From: Chryseobacterium arthrosphaerae
GTDB taxonomy: Bacteria > Bacteroidota > Bacteroidia > Flavobacteriales > Weeksellaceae
Assembly (NCBI RefSeq): GCF_001684965.1
Contig: NZ_MAYG01000001.1
Span: 2,852,001-2,916,000 of the forward strand
Reading direction: 5' to 3'
Length of the DNA: 64,000 nucleotides
Of the stretch, positions 52,256-61,261 are shown one piece after another. Position numbers and translations under genes: made by a program. The notes below the pieces were generated by a model. The model was not told where the DNA came from. It saw only the letters and a list, made by a program, of their open reading frames with translations, and made no database searches. Position 1 is the stretch's first letter; the number at the start of each line of letters is the position of its first letter.

Positions 52256-52360
52256 ATGAGTTTATTTAGAAACATATCTGATATTTCTATCCTGAAATCA
52301 CCTATTTCAGGAGTATCTTCTGTTTCTACATTCACAACAACTACAACAACTACCCCATAA
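52256..52360 (+). CDS. thr operon leader peptide
   Basis: 34 residues, MSLFRNISDISILKSPISGV then a tail reading STFTTTTTTTP. Eight of the last ten codons are Thr or flank a Thr run (ACA ACA ACT ACA ACA ACT ACC in a row). A ribosome short of charged tRNA-Thr would stall here. Directly followed by hairpins and then thrA, so this is very likely an attenuation peptide. Named by role, not by homology to E. coli thrL. Confidence 0.82.
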   Translation: MSLFRNISDISILKSPISGVSSVSTFTTTTTTTP

Positions 52361-52415
52361 CGGGGTAAATTTTCACATATTATTTCCGGTACCCTGTACT
52401 CTTTTTTTGAAGAGT
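52351..52415 (+). promoter_or_regulatory. putative Thr attenuator hairpins
   Basis: TACCCC (52351-52356) can pair with GGGGTA (52362-52367); GGGTA can instead pair with TACCC (52390-52394), which is followed 7 bp later by a run of seven T (52402-52408). ACTCTT and AAGAGT flank that T-run. Mutually exclusive folds at the Thr codons fit transcription attenuation; the exact terminator fold is not certain. Confidence 0.5.
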
Positions 52416-52453
52416 AACTATTTCACTTTTACCTAACCCTAAATAAATAATTG

Positions 52454-54904
52454 ATGAAAATCTTAAAATTCGGCGGAACATCTGTCGCCAATGCTCAAAA
52501 TATTATTCTTGTAGAAAAGATTATAAAAAAAGAATCACTGAAAGACAGGATTGTTGTAATTGTATCTGCACTTCACGGCGTTACCGATCAACTGATCAAA
52601 GGGGCAGAATCTGCTTCTGCGAAAGATGAAACTTATCTTCAGATCATCAAAGCCCTCGAAGAAAAACATATTAATCTCGTAAAAGAACTGATCCCCGTGT
52701 TGGCACAAAGTTCATGGTTAAGCTTTGTTAAAAAACATTTCAATGATATTGAAGACATCTGCAATGGTATTTTTGTGCTGGGTGAACTGACAGATAAAAT
52801 AAAAGACAGAATTACTTCCTATGGCGAATTTCTTTCTTCCAGCATTATCGCAGCAAGACTTCAGCATGAAGAGCTGGACTGTTTATGGATGAACTCTGCA
52901 GAACTTATCAAAACAGACAGCAATTTTACAAATGCCAAAGTAGATTTCGCCATCACCGAAAATAATCTAAAAATCTATCTCAACGAACATCAGAACGCTG
53001 TCATTATCGGACCGGGATTCGTTGCCAGTGATCAGAAAAATAGCCCGACAACATTGGGAAGAGGCGGTTCTGATTACACAGCCTCTATCATTGCGGCAGC
53101 TATTGATGCAAAAGAATTACAGATCTGGACAGATGTAAGCGGTATGATGACTGCTGATCCCCGTCTGGCAACCAATGCCAAACCCATTGCAGAGATCTCT
53201 TATCATGAAGCGATGGAACTTTCTCATTTTGGAGCCAAAGTACTCTATCCGCCATCCATTCAGCCTGTAATGATCAGAAACATTGATCTTTTTATAAAAA
53301 ATACATTTGCTCCTGAAGCACCGGGAACGTTGATTTCTCATCATCCTAAAGTGTCAGAAAGTGAAAAACAGCAGGTAGCAGTAGGAGTTTCCAATATGAG
53401 CCGTATTGCCCTCCTTACTTTAGAAGGCAGCGGAATGGTAGGTATTCCGGGAATTTCCGCAAAGTTATTCCATTGTCTCAGCCAGGAAAAAATCAATGTC
53501 ATTCTTATCACACAAGGATCTTCCGAACATTCTATAACAATTGCCATTCATGAAAAAGATATTTTCCAGGCAGAAAATGCTATCAATTCGGCATTCGCTG
53601 ATGATATCAATATGAAAAGAGTGTATGCTGTAAAAATTGAAACCGGACTCTCTATTGTAGCACTGGTAGGAGAAAATATGAAAAGCAGAAGCGGTGTAAG
53701 CGCCAGAATGTTCAGCTGCCTCGGAAATAACGGCATCAATATAAGAGCCATAGCACAGGGCTCGTCCGAAAGGAATATCAGTATTGTCATTACAGAAAAG
53801 GACAGTAAAAAAGCGGTGAATGTACTTCATGAAGAATTCTTTGAGTCGGAAATAAAGCAAATCCATCTTTACATCTGCGGAATCGGAAATGTAGGTTCAA
53901 AGCTGATCCAGCAGATTTATGATCAGAATGCTTATCTGCAGGAAAACTTTTCAATCAATCTTAGAATTGCGGGGATCTCCAACAGCCGTAATATGCTGTT
54001 TTCAGATCAGGGGATTTCTTACGAAAACTACCTCAGCTGGAATGATCAGAGTACAAAAGCCTCTGTTCAGGATTTTGCCGGGGAGATCATATCTCGGAAC
54101 TTAAGAAACTCCGTATTTGTTGACGTCACAGCAAGCCCCGAAGTCCCGAAGGTCTATCAAAGCTTATTGGAAAGAAGCATCAATATCGTAGCCTGCAATA
54201 AAATAGCGGCTTCATCAGATTTTGAAGTGTATAAAGCACTCAAAAATACCGCCAGAAACCACAACTGCAGTTTCTATTTTGAGACCAATGTAGGAGCAGG
54301 ACTTCCGGTTATAGGAACCATCAGTGATCTGATCAAAAGTGGTGACAAAATCAACTCGATTCAGGCAGTGCTGAGCGGAACGTTAAACTTTGTCTTCAAC
54401 CATTATGACGGCAGCAGAACATTCTCTGAAGTAGTGGCACAGGCGCAGAAAGAAGGATATACAGAACCGGATCCAAGGCTTGATCTTTCCGGGACTGATG
54501 TGGCCAGAAAGATCCTGATCCTTGCCCGTGAAGCAGGATATCCTCTGGAGTTTAAAGATATTGAGAATATCGGTTTTCTGCCGGAAGAATGCATGCAGGG
54601 AGATGTAGATGATTTTTATGAAAAGCTGACACAGTATGAGGATCATTTTAAAAACCTTTTTAATAATGCCAAACAGGAAGGCAAAATATTAAAATATACG
54701 GCAGAGTTCAAAGAGGGAAAGGCAAAAGTAGGATTACAGCATGTAGCCCCTGACAGTGATCTCTACCATCTTTACGGCAAAGACAATATCGTCATTTTTA
54801 AAACCATTAGGTATTCTGAACAGCCATTAGTGGTAAAAGGAGCAGGAGCGGGAGCTGAAGTAACCGCCAGTGGAGTTTTTGCAGATATTATCCGTTCAAT
54901 TTAA
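52454..54904 (+). CDS. thrA: bifunctional aspartokinase / homoserine dehydrogenase
   Basis: First and third steps from aspartate to threonine. 816 residues from the ATG at 52454. Aspartokinase half (1-460): KILKFGGTSVANAQNI, TTLGRGGSDYTASIIAAAID, two ACT domains (SMVGIPGISAKLF-type and GENMKSRSGVSARMFSCLGN) for feedback by threonine. Homoserine dehydrogenase half (about 465-816): LYICGIGNVGSKLIQQ nucleotide loop, NIVACNKIAASSDFEVYKAL, FYFETNVGAGLPVIGTISDL. First structural gene of thrABC, behind the leader peptide. Confidence 0.96.
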   Translation: MKILKFGGTSVANAQNIILVEKIIKKESLKDRIVVIVSALHGVTDQLIKGAESASAKDETYLQIIKALEEKHINLVKELIPVLAQSSWLSFVKKHFNDIEDICNGIFVLGELTDKIKDRITSYGEFLSSSIIAARLQHEELDCLWMNSAELIKTDSNFTNAKVDFAITENNLKIYLNEHQNAVIIGPGFVASDQKNSPTTLGRGGSDYTASIIAAAIDAKELQIWTDVSGMMTADPRLATNAKPIAEISYHEAMELSHFGAKVLYPPSIQPVMIRNIDLFIKNTFAPEAPGTLISHHPKVSESEKQQVAVGVSNMSRIALLTLEGSGMVGIPGISAKLFHCLSQEKINVILITQGSSEHSITIAIHEKDIFQAENAINSAFADDINMKRVYAVKIETGLSIVALVGENMKSRSGVSARMFSCLGNNGINIRAIAQGSSERNISIVITEKDSKKAVNVLHEEFFESEIKQIHLYICGIGNVGSKLIQQIYDQNAYLQENFSINLRIAGISNSRNMLFSDQGISYENYLSWNDQSTKASVQDFAGEIISRNLRNSVFVDVTASPEVPKVYQSLLERSINIVACNKIAASSDFEVYKALKNTARNHNCSFYFETNVGAGLPVIGTISDLIKSGDKINSIQAVLSGTLNFVFNHYDGSRTFSEVVAQAQKEGYTEPDPRLDLSGTDVARKILILAREAGYPLEFKDIENIGFLPEECMQGDVDDFYEKLTQYEDHFKNLFNNAKQEGKILKYTAEFKEGKAKVGLQHVAPDSDLYHLYGKDNIVIFKTIRYSEQPLVVKGAGAGAEVTASGVFADIIRSI

Positions 54905-54916
54905 AAAATACAGTAT

Positions 54917-55849
54917 ATGAAAAAAGTAAAATTAAAAGTACCCGCCACTGTAGCTAACCTGGTGTGTGGATTTGACATTCTGGGAATGGCTGTACATAAT
55001 CCTTATGATGAAATGGAATTTAAATTACTGGATACTCCTGAGATCATCATCAAGCATCAGGATGCATTCGGGCTTCCTGAAAAAGCTTCGGAAAATGTTG
55101 CAGGGATTGTCCTGCTAAAGATTCAGGAACACCTTAACCTGTCCCATGGTTTTGAAGTAATAATCCGGAAACATATAAAACCCGGGAGCGGGCTCGGCTC
55201 CAGTGCGGCAAGTGCCGCAGGAGCCGCCTTTGGGGCCAATCTTTTATTAAAAAACATTCTATCAAAAGACGAAATGGTTCATTTTGCCATGTTTGGAGAA
55301 GAACTTGCTTCCGGAGTCCGTCATGCAGATAATATTGCTCCATGCCTTTACGGAGGAATCACCTTGGTAAAATCTGCTGATCCTGTTGATATCATCCCCT
55401 TGAATGCTCCCCAACTATTCGTAGCTGCCGTGCATCCTCAGGTTGAAGTGAAAACTTCAGATTCCAGACAGATCTTGAAGAAAAATATTTCTTTGAAAAG
55501 CGCTGTGGAGCAGTGGGGAAATATTGCCGGACTGATAGCCGGAATTCAGAAAAATGATTTTTCACTGATAGGAAGAAGCCTTCATGATGTCATCATAGAA
55601 CCTGTCCGCAGCATTCTGATTCCGAAGTTTGACGAAATCAAACTGAAAAGCCTTGAAATGGGAGCTTTAGGAGGAGGAATATCAGGATCCGGCCCTTCAG
55701 TATTCATGCTTACCGAACAAAAAGAAACTGCGGAAAAAATTTCACAGATGATGAAATCTGTCTATGACAGCACAGGCATTGAAAGCTTTGTCTATGTTTC
55801 TAAAATAAACCCTTCGGGAATTCAGATTGTCGAAGAAGCTTACCCATAA
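54917..55849 (+). CDS. thrB: homoserine kinase
   Basis: GHMP-family kinase that phosphorylates homoserine. 310 residues. N-terminal KVPATVANLVCGFDILGMAV, ATP loop KPGSGLGSSAASAAGAAFGA and C-terminal GALGGGISGSGPSVFML. 12 bp after thrA and 21 bp before thrC. Confidence 0.95.
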   Translation: MKKVKLKVPATVANLVCGFDILGMAVHNPYDEMEFKLLDTPEIIIKHQDAFGLPEKASENVAGIVLLKIQEHLNLSHGFEVIIRKHIKPGSGLGSSAASAAGAAFGANLLLKNILSKDEMVHFAMFGEELASGVRHADNIAPCLYGGITLVKSADPVDIIPLNAPQLFVAAVHPQVEVKTSDSRQILKKNISLKSAVEQWGNIAGLIAGIQKNDFSLIGRSLHDVIIEPVRSILIPKFDEIKLKSLEMGALGGGISGSGPSVFMLTEQKETAEKISQMMKSVYDSTGIESFVYVSKINPSGIQIVEEAYP

Positions 55850-55870
55850 CCTTTACCAATACAACAGAAA

Positions 55871-57175
55871 ATGATATACTATAATTTAAAAGATCATCAG
55901 GAAAAAATTGATTTCAAAAATGCAACAATAAAAGGACAGGGAAATGAAAAAGGACTTTTCTTCCCGGAAAGGATTCCTCAGTTTGAAGAGGAATTTATTC
56001 ACAATCTTCATCGCTATACCCACGAAGAAATTGCATACCGGTGTATGAAAGATTTTGTGGGTGATGAGATCCCTTCGGAAATTTTGCAGGAAATTGTTGC
56101 AGAAACTGTGAACTTTGATATTCCTTTGGTAAAGATCAATAATCAAATTGCTGTTTTAGAATTATTTCACGGTCCCACTTTAGCATTTAAAGATATAGGA
56201 GCCAGATTCATGAGCCGCTGCCTCTCCTATTTTCTGAAGGATCAAAAGAAAAAAGTGACCGTTCTTGTAGCAACTTCAGGCGATACGGGAGGAGCTGTCG
56301 CACATGGATTCTATAAACTTCCGGGGATCAATGTGGTCATACTTTATCCCAAAAACAGGGTAAGTCCGGTTCAGGAAAAGCAGCTTACCGCATTAGGAGA
56401 AAATATTTCCGCTCTGGAGGTTGACGGCAGTTTTGACGATTGCCAGAATATGGTGAAACTGGCTTTTGCAGATGCGGAAATCAATGCAAAGCTGCTTTTG
56501 ACATCTGCCAATTCTATTAATGTAGCCAGATGGCTGCCTCAACAGATTTATTATCTTATCGCTTATCAGCAATGGATTCAGCAGCAGAATGAAAATCCGG
56601 TCATCAGTGTTCCCAGCGGAAACTTCGGAAATATCTGTGCAGGGCTTCTTGCCCATTTCAGAGGGATGCCTGCAGACCATTTCATCGCAGCATGTAACGA
56701 TAACCATGTCATTCCAGACTATCTGGAAACACAGAAGTTTCAGCCGCATACAGCAGTGCCTACCCTATCCAATGCAATGGATGTGGGGAATCCAAGCAAT
56801 TTTGTAAGAATTATGGAACTTTTCGGAAATCAGTTTGATGCTTTAAAAAATACAGTATCTGCCTACTCTGTCAATGATCAGGAAACCATGAATACCATTA
56901 CCAGGATATATCAAAAGTATAACTATCTCCTTGATCCTCATACTGCCGTAGCATTTGCTTCCCTTGAAAAATATCTGGAAGAGAATCCAGGAAAAAAAGG
57001 ATTCATTCTGGGTACCGCACACCCGGTAAAATTCCCTGATGCGGTGGAAAAAGCCATTCATACCAGCATAGAAATTCCCGGATCTCTGAACGGGCTGATG
57101 AAAAAGGAGAAAAAAACTGTAGAAATAAATTCAGATTTTGAAGAATTAAAACGATTTTTGCTTCATAAAATTTGA
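55871..57175 (+). CDS. thrC: threonine synthase
   Basis: PLP enzyme that turns phosphohomoserine into threonine. 434 residues. PLP lysine in FHGPTLAFKDIGARFMSRCL, VATSGDTGGAVAHGFYKLPG, SVPSGNFGNICAGLLAHFRG, and GTAHPVKFPDAVEKA near the end. Its stop is 4 bp from the folB start, so folB is in the operon. Confidence 0.95.
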   Translation: MIYYNLKDHQEKIDFKNATIKGQGNEKGLFFPERIPQFEEEFIHNLHRYTHEEIAYRCMKDFVGDEIPSEILQEIVAETVNFDIPLVKINNQIAVLELFHGPTLAFKDIGARFMSRCLSYFLKDQKKKVTVLVATSGDTGGAVAHGFYKLPGINVVILYPKNRVSPVQEKQLTALGENISALEVDGSFDDCQNMVKLAFADAEINAKLLLTSANSINVARWLPQQIYYLIAYQQWIQQQNENPVISVPSGNFGNICAGLLAHFRGMPADHFIAACNDNHVIPDYLETQKFQPHTAVPTLSNAMDVGNPSNFVRIMELFGNQFDALKNTVSAYSVNDQETMNTITRIYQKYNYLLDPHTAVAFASLEKYLEENPGKKGFILGTAHPVKFPDAVEKAIHTSIEIPGSLNGLMKKEKKTVEINSDFEELKRFLLHKI

Positions 57176-57179
57176 AACA

Positions 57180-57548
57180 ATGAGCAAAATATATCTTGAA
57201 GATGTAAAAATATATGCTTACCATGGCGTTCTTCCCGAAGAGAACATTATCGGTACCTATTATATTCTCAATGCAGAGCTTCATACCGACCTGTGGAAGG
57301 CTGCCGGATCTGATGATCTGCATGACACGATAAGTTATGCAGACATCAATGATATTCTGCACAATGAAATGAAGATAAAATCTAAACTTCTGGAACATGT
57401 GGCAGGAAGGATTATTACCAAAATTCACGACAGTTTTCCACAGATCGATTATATAAAACTGAGAATCACCAAAACCGCTCCACCCATGCAGGGGGAAATG
57501 AAAGGTGCCAGTGTAGAATTGGAAAAAAGCTTCAAACCTCAAAATTAA
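57180..57548 (+). CDS. folB: dihydroneopterin aldolase
   Basis: Folate pathway: cleaves 7,8-dihydroneopterin to the hydroxymethyl-dihydropterin used by FolK. 122 residues. VKIYAYHGVLPEENIIGTYY holds the conserved Tyr-His-Gly and Glu, and ITKTAPPMQGEMKGASVELE has the conserved Lys. Joined to thrC by a 4 bp gap, so its expression probably depends on threonine supply (inference). Confidence 0.93.
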   Translation: MSKIYLEDVKIYAYHGVLPEENIIGTYYILNAELHTDLWKAAGSDDLHDTISYADINDILHNEMKIKSKLLEHVAGRIITKIHDSFPQIDYIKLRITKTAPPMQGEMKGASVELEKSFKPQN

Positions 57549-57584
57549 AATCCTTATTTTTTCATTCTTAAAAAAACATAAAAA

Positions 57585-58949
57585 TTGAAACTCGTTAAAT
57601 TATTATTTTTAGTAGTCTTTATCAATGCTTTTGGCCAGACCGGTGTTGATAATCAATTGGCCAGCTATAATTTTCCAAAGATCAGATCCAGTATTACAAT
57701 GCCGGTTACCATTCCTCTTTCGGAATTAAGCAATATGATCAATGCTTCCGTAAAAGATCTGATTTATCAGGATGATTCTTATACGGATAACAATAATGAT
57801 CAGTTTAAAGTAAAAGTTTGGAAAACAAGACCGATCCGTCTGGTAGGCGGTACCAGTCAGAATTTACTGATTGAGGTTCCTTTAAAGATCTGGGCAGAAA
57901 AAGGCATCGGTACTTTAGGAGTGTATACCTATCAGAATACCACTTTCGAAACGGTAATGTCTTTTAACACAACCGTTAATTTTAAAAATAACTGGACCAT
58001 TACGACCAATACCCGGCCCAACGGGTTCAGATGGGTTTCCAAACCTGTACTTGATTACGGAAGGATCCAGATTCCCATTACTTCTATTGTTGAAAAGAGC
58101 TTAAAAGAACAGCAGGAAAAATTCTGTAAAACAATAGACCAGCAGATGGCTACCCAACTGAATTTTCAGCAATATGCATTAATGGCGTGGAATACCTTCC
58201 TGCAGCCATTCAATATTTCGGAAGAGTACAATACCTGGCTGAAGGTGAGCCCTGTGGGGGTCAATATCACTCCTCTAAAATTCTACGGAAACCAGATCAA
58301 TGCCACTCTGGGAGTAGATATTTATTCAGAAACCTTTACCGGAAGTAAGCCGGCAGCTTCTTCGCCGGTAACATCTGTGGCCAACTTTAATTTCAGTCCT
58401 ACAGTTGCGGATAAATTTATTTTACAAACTACGGCCAATATTCCTTTTACTGAAGCGAGCAGCATGGCCAGAAAAACTTTTTTAAATAAGGAATTTGACA
58501 TCCGGGATTCTAAAGTGAAGGTAACTGATATCAGGGTTTACGGTCTTGATAACAGGGTTGTTATTGAAGCTCAGACAGACGGTTACATCAAAGGCACCTC
58601 TATCATTTCAGGAATTCCTGTATATGATGAAGCTAAGAGAAAAATTGTCTTATCAGAAACCAAATTTAAACTGAAAACAACCAATATCCTTTATAAAACA
58701 GCTTCAGTTCTTTTCCAGGGAAAGATTGTAAAAATGATTGAAGAAGAATATGGCATCCCTACTCAGGAACTGGAAGAAACTTCAAGAAAGAGTATTGAAG
58801 AAGCTTTCAATAAAGAATACTATAAAGGATTAAAGATGAACGGAAAAGTCTTCAACCTTAAACCAAGTAAAATTCTGCTCAGCAATACAGGAATCACGGC
58901 AGTAATTGATACGAATGCCTCATTAAAATTGCTTGTCAACGGATTTTAA
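57585..58949 (+). CDS. DUF4403 family exported protein (TTG start)
   Basis: 454 residues from TTG, with signal peptide MKLVKLLFLVVFINAFGQ. The body resembles DUF4403: SSITMPVTIPLSELSNMINA, QFKVKVWKTRPIRLVGGTSQ, LNFQQYALMAWNTFLQPFNI and QTTANIPFTEASSMARKTFL. These proteins are beta-rich and predicted to bind lipid-like ligands in the periplasm; no function is established. Lies 36 bp after folB; the TTG is the only start that keeps the full signal. Confidence 0.8.
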   Translation: MKLVKLLFLVVFINAFGQTGVDNQLASYNFPKIRSSITMPVTIPLSELSNMINASVKDLIYQDDSYTDNNNDQFKVKVWKTRPIRLVGGTSQNLLIEVPLKIWAEKGIGTLGVYTYQNTTFETVMSFNTTVNFKNNWTITTNTRPNGFRWVSKPVLDYGRIQIPITSIVEKSLKEQQEKFCKTIDQQMATQLNFQQYALMAWNTFLQPFNISEEYNTWLKVSPVGVNITPLKFYGNQINATLGVDIYSETFTGSKPAASSPVTSVANFNFSPTVADKFILQTTANIPFTEASSMARKTFLNKEFDIRDSKVKVTDIRVYGLDNRVVIEAQTDGYIKGTSIISGIPVYDEAKRKIVLSETKFKLKTTNILYKTASVLFQGKIVKMIEEEYGIPTQELEETSRKSIEEAFNKEYYKGLKMNGKVFNLKPSKILLSNTGITAVIDTNASLKLLVNGF

Positions 58950-58980
58950 AATGATAACTAAAAAAACTAATACCTAAACC

Positions 58981-59490
58981 ATGAGAAAATATTTAGTAGT
59001 TGTGGATCGAAACAGAGCCCCAAAGGGAACAAGATTCGCTAATTTTATTATTGATAGATTTATTATTACGCTTATCTTTTTTGCTGCCGGGTTTATTTCA
59101 TCTTTATTATATGAATGGGCAGACATTGATATTTTCGTCAATATGATCCGAAAGTTGTCACAGGTAAACAGAATTACTGATATCCTGATCACCTCTGTAG
59201 TATATTTTATATTTACTTTTTTTATAGAATATCTTACCAAAGGAAGAACCGTCGGGAAGTATATTACGGGAACTAAAGTTATCCGCATCGATGGTACCGA
59301 GCCTACAATGAAGGATTATTTTATCCGGAATATTTCAAGAATTGTTCCTTTTGATGCCCTTTCTTTTTTAGGTGAAAACGGATGGCATGACAGTTGGAGC
59401 GAAACAAGGGTGGTAAACCTTAAAAAATATATCGCTGAAACTCAAGCCAAAAGCGAAATAGACAACATTGGAGCAAAAGAAATTGCTTAA
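58981..59490 (+). CDS. RDD family membrane protein
   Basis: 169 residues, begins near RNRAPKGTRFANFIIDRFII, with the RDD-type Arg..Asp arrangement, two to three transmembrane segments, and TKGRTVGKYITGTKVI plus FIRNISRIVPFDALSFL, the second family motif. Function unknown, possibly transport. 31 bp after the DUF4403 gene. Confidence 0.88.
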   Translation: MRKYLVVVDRNRAPKGTRFANFIIDRFIITLIFFAAGFISSLLYEWADIDIFVNMIRKLSQVNRITDILITSVVYFIFTFFIEYLTKGRTVGKYITGTKVIRIDGTEPTMKDYFIRNISRIVPFDALSFLGENGWHDSWSETRVVNLKKYIAETQAKSEIDNIGAKEIA

Positions 59491-59495
59491 AAATT

Positions 59496-59525
59496 TTTGT
59501 TCAAAAAGAATTTTTACTATATTTG
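59496..59525 (+). promoter_or_regulatory. promoter of tRNA-Cys
   Basis: TTTG at 59496-59499, 18 bp spacer, TATATTTG at 59518-59525: both Bacteroidetes elements are perfect. It lies 23 bp before the tRNA. The best promoter in the window. Confidence 0.7.
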
Positions 59526-59548
59526 CACACCTCAAAAATGGTAAAAAT

Positions 59549-59619
59549 GGTACTTTGGCCGAGCGGCTAGGCAGTGGTCTGCAACACCATCTACAGCGGT
59601 TCGAATCCGCTAGGTACCT
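59549..59619 (+). tRNA. tRNA-Cys (GCA)
   Basis: 71 nt cloverleaf: acceptor GGTACTT / AGGTACC (G-T pair), D arm GCCGAGCGGCTAGGC, anticodon loop CTGCAAC with GCA in stem GTGGT/ACCAT, T loop TTCGAAT with stem AGCGG/CCGCT. U73 is the discriminator, as expected for Cys. CCA is not encoded. Followed by its own terminator. Confidence 0.95.
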
Positions 59620-59623
59620 CAGA

Positions 59624-59656
59624 AAAAACCTCTAATGTATTTTAGAGGTTTTTTTG
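59624..59656 (+). terminator. terminator after tRNA-Cys
   Basis: Hairpin AAAAACCTCTAA / TTAGAGGTTTTT followed by T-run. Confidence 0.85.
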
Positions 59657-59824
59657 TTTTCTATGATGTAGGTCAGACTCCTTACAGTGAACCTTTATAT
59701 TTTTCATTAACTAAAATAACAGTATAACAGCTCATTAAATTTCTATATAAAATTCAATAACAGACAAGCTGCAACCACATATATATTTATATTTGTTGAA
59801 AAATAATACCCATTAAAACTGACC

Positions 59825-59965
59825 ATGCTTTTATCAATATCATCAACACATATTATAATTTCACTAATTCTATTACTGTCCATCACCTTCTTTAGCATTT
59901 ATGGATTTTATAAATTAATAAAAAAAACCGTTAAAAGATGGATCCGAGAAACAGAAAGAGAATAA
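59825..59965 (+). CDS. small single-span membrane protein (46 aa)
   Basis: 46 residues, MLLSISSTHIIISLILLLSI then TFFSIYGFYKLIKKTVKRWI and a charged tail ending RETERE. One hydrophobic span and a basic cytoplasmic end. Not recognised. It is the only credible coding frame between the tRNA and 60200. No clear promoter. Could be a small membrane peptide, or chance. Confidence 0.4.
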   Translation: MLLSISSTHIIISLILLLSITFFSIYGFYKLIKKTVKRWIRETERE

Positions 59966-60188
59966 ACTTTCCATTGCTTTTTCTACCTACGCTTCCTCAT
60001 TCTGTGTGGTTTTAAGTACATAAGTCACTCAGCTTTTTTCATTTATCCTACATAAAACAAGCTCTTCATTATGGGAAGAGCCTGATAAATAATGCAAAAA
60101 GTGATGATGGATTGAAAATTATCTTACTCAAAGATAGAAGAATAGCTCAGCCTGAGTTTATGAGCAGCGTCATATAGCACAAAAAAAA

Positions 60189-60282
60189 ATCCTCGGAAAT
60201 TCCGAGGATAAAAACTAATAACCATGAAAACTCAAATTAAACATGAGTTACATATCTATATTGAAAAATCGTGCCAAGAATG
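60189..60282. other. hairpin plus mini-ORF module 1
   Basis: Perfect hairpin ATCCTCGGAA/TTCCGAGGAT (60189-60209). On the minus strand it is followed by nine T, so it can terminate minus-strand transcription. On the plus strand a 19-codon ORF (MKTQIKHELHIYIEKSCQE) begins at 60224, 15 bp after the hairpin. See modules 2 and 3. Confidence 0.5.
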
Positions 60283-60582
60283 ATAATTTTCAAAAAAAAA
60301 ATTTGTTTTATCATTGCCCGTCGTTTTTTATCATTTAATCATTTTATTTCATTTTTATTGTATTTTTAAAAACAGGATCATAATTATTTATAATAAATTC
60401 AAATAAAACCAGAACTCAATCAAAATCATTAGAAATAAAATAATTCATTTTTACTTAAAATAAAATTCACATAGAGAAATAAAATACTCTCACATGGCAT
60501 TAAAAATAATAATTATAAAAGCAAAACAGAGAAATTGGCATAATTTATTCTGTCTGTAATCTAACCCACAAAATTTAATATC

Positions 60583-60810
60583 ATGGCACAAAAAACTTTT
60601 AGCAAAGAAGATTTCGTTCAAAACAATGAAAAAGAATATCAGCTGGGTTTTAAAGTAAGTGAAATAGGTAAAGGCTCCAATCTTATTGTAGAAAGATTAA
60701 ATGAAAAAGGGGAATATGAGATCGTTCAGTCACCTTTAAGAAAACTCAATGATCAGATATTTATCATTTGGGATTCTCCATTCAATGGCAGAATATTGTT
60801 TGATGTATAA
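60583..60810 (+). CDS. hypothetical small protein, 75 residues
   Basis: MAQKTFSKEDFVQNNEKEYQ, GSNLIVERLNEKGEYEIVQS, IIWDSPFNGRILFDV. Soluble, mixed charge, no signal and no motif I recognise. The upstream region 60283-60582 is very AT-rich with no gene; a hairpin module follows 40 bp after the stop. Confidence 0.65.
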   Translation: MAQKTFSKEDFVQNNEKEYQLGFKVSEIGKGSNLIVERLNEKGEYEIVQSPLRKLNDQIFIIWDSPFNGRILFDV

Positions 60811-60845
60811 AATATCCTTTTTACCGGAGAGGATAATGAAAAAGC

Positions 60846-61068
60846 CTCCCGAAGGAGGCCTCAAAAAACACAAATGATGAAAAAAAATTTTATATCAGAA
60901 ATAAAAATTATTTTATCCCTTAATCTGTTTCCAAATTTATACCACACATTTTTTTTATTTTATGAGTGTAATCATAAAATTGTTTTTTTATTACCTGTAG
61001 CAGTCACAAAAAACTCTTCAGATCGTGGAGTCTTTTGGCTTCGATCAGTTATCATATCTACCTTTTAA
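60846..61068. other. hairpin plus mini-ORF module 2
   Basis: Hairpin GCCTCC-CGAA-GGAGGC (60846-60861), then CAAAAAACACAAATGATGAA. On the minus strand the hairpin is a TTCG-loop stem followed by TTTTTC, a strong terminator shape. The ORF on the plus strand from 60874 could give 64 residues (MMKKNFISEIKI...), of atypical composition, low confidence as a gene. Confidence 0.5.
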
Positions 61069-61082
61069 AAAAGAAACGACCT

Positions 61083-61200
61083 CCTTGCGGAGGCCTAAAA
61101 AACACAAATGATGAAAAAAATCTATTTAGAAAAATCCAAACAGAATATTGTTATGTATAATTACTTTTCCTTCCTGTTACAGGATGAGTAATTATCTATT
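61083..61200. other. hairpin plus mini-ORF module 3
   Basis: Hairpin ACCTCC-TTGC-GGAGG (about 61079-61093) then CTAAAAAACACAAATGATGA as in module 2. The ORF starting about 61108 is short (MMKKIYLEKSKQN...). On the minus strand the hairpin is followed by a T-rich tract. Confidence 0.5.
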
Positions 61201-61261
61201 TCAGATTAATGTCCCATTTTGAGGGTTTGTAAAGTTAGGTAAATATTTTGTTTTCACAAAC

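Noticed and set aside
60874..61068. 64-codon plus-strand ORF in module 2 as a real protein gene
   Set aside because: Composition is atypical and the ORF sits on AT-rich low-complexity sequence; kept only as part of the module.
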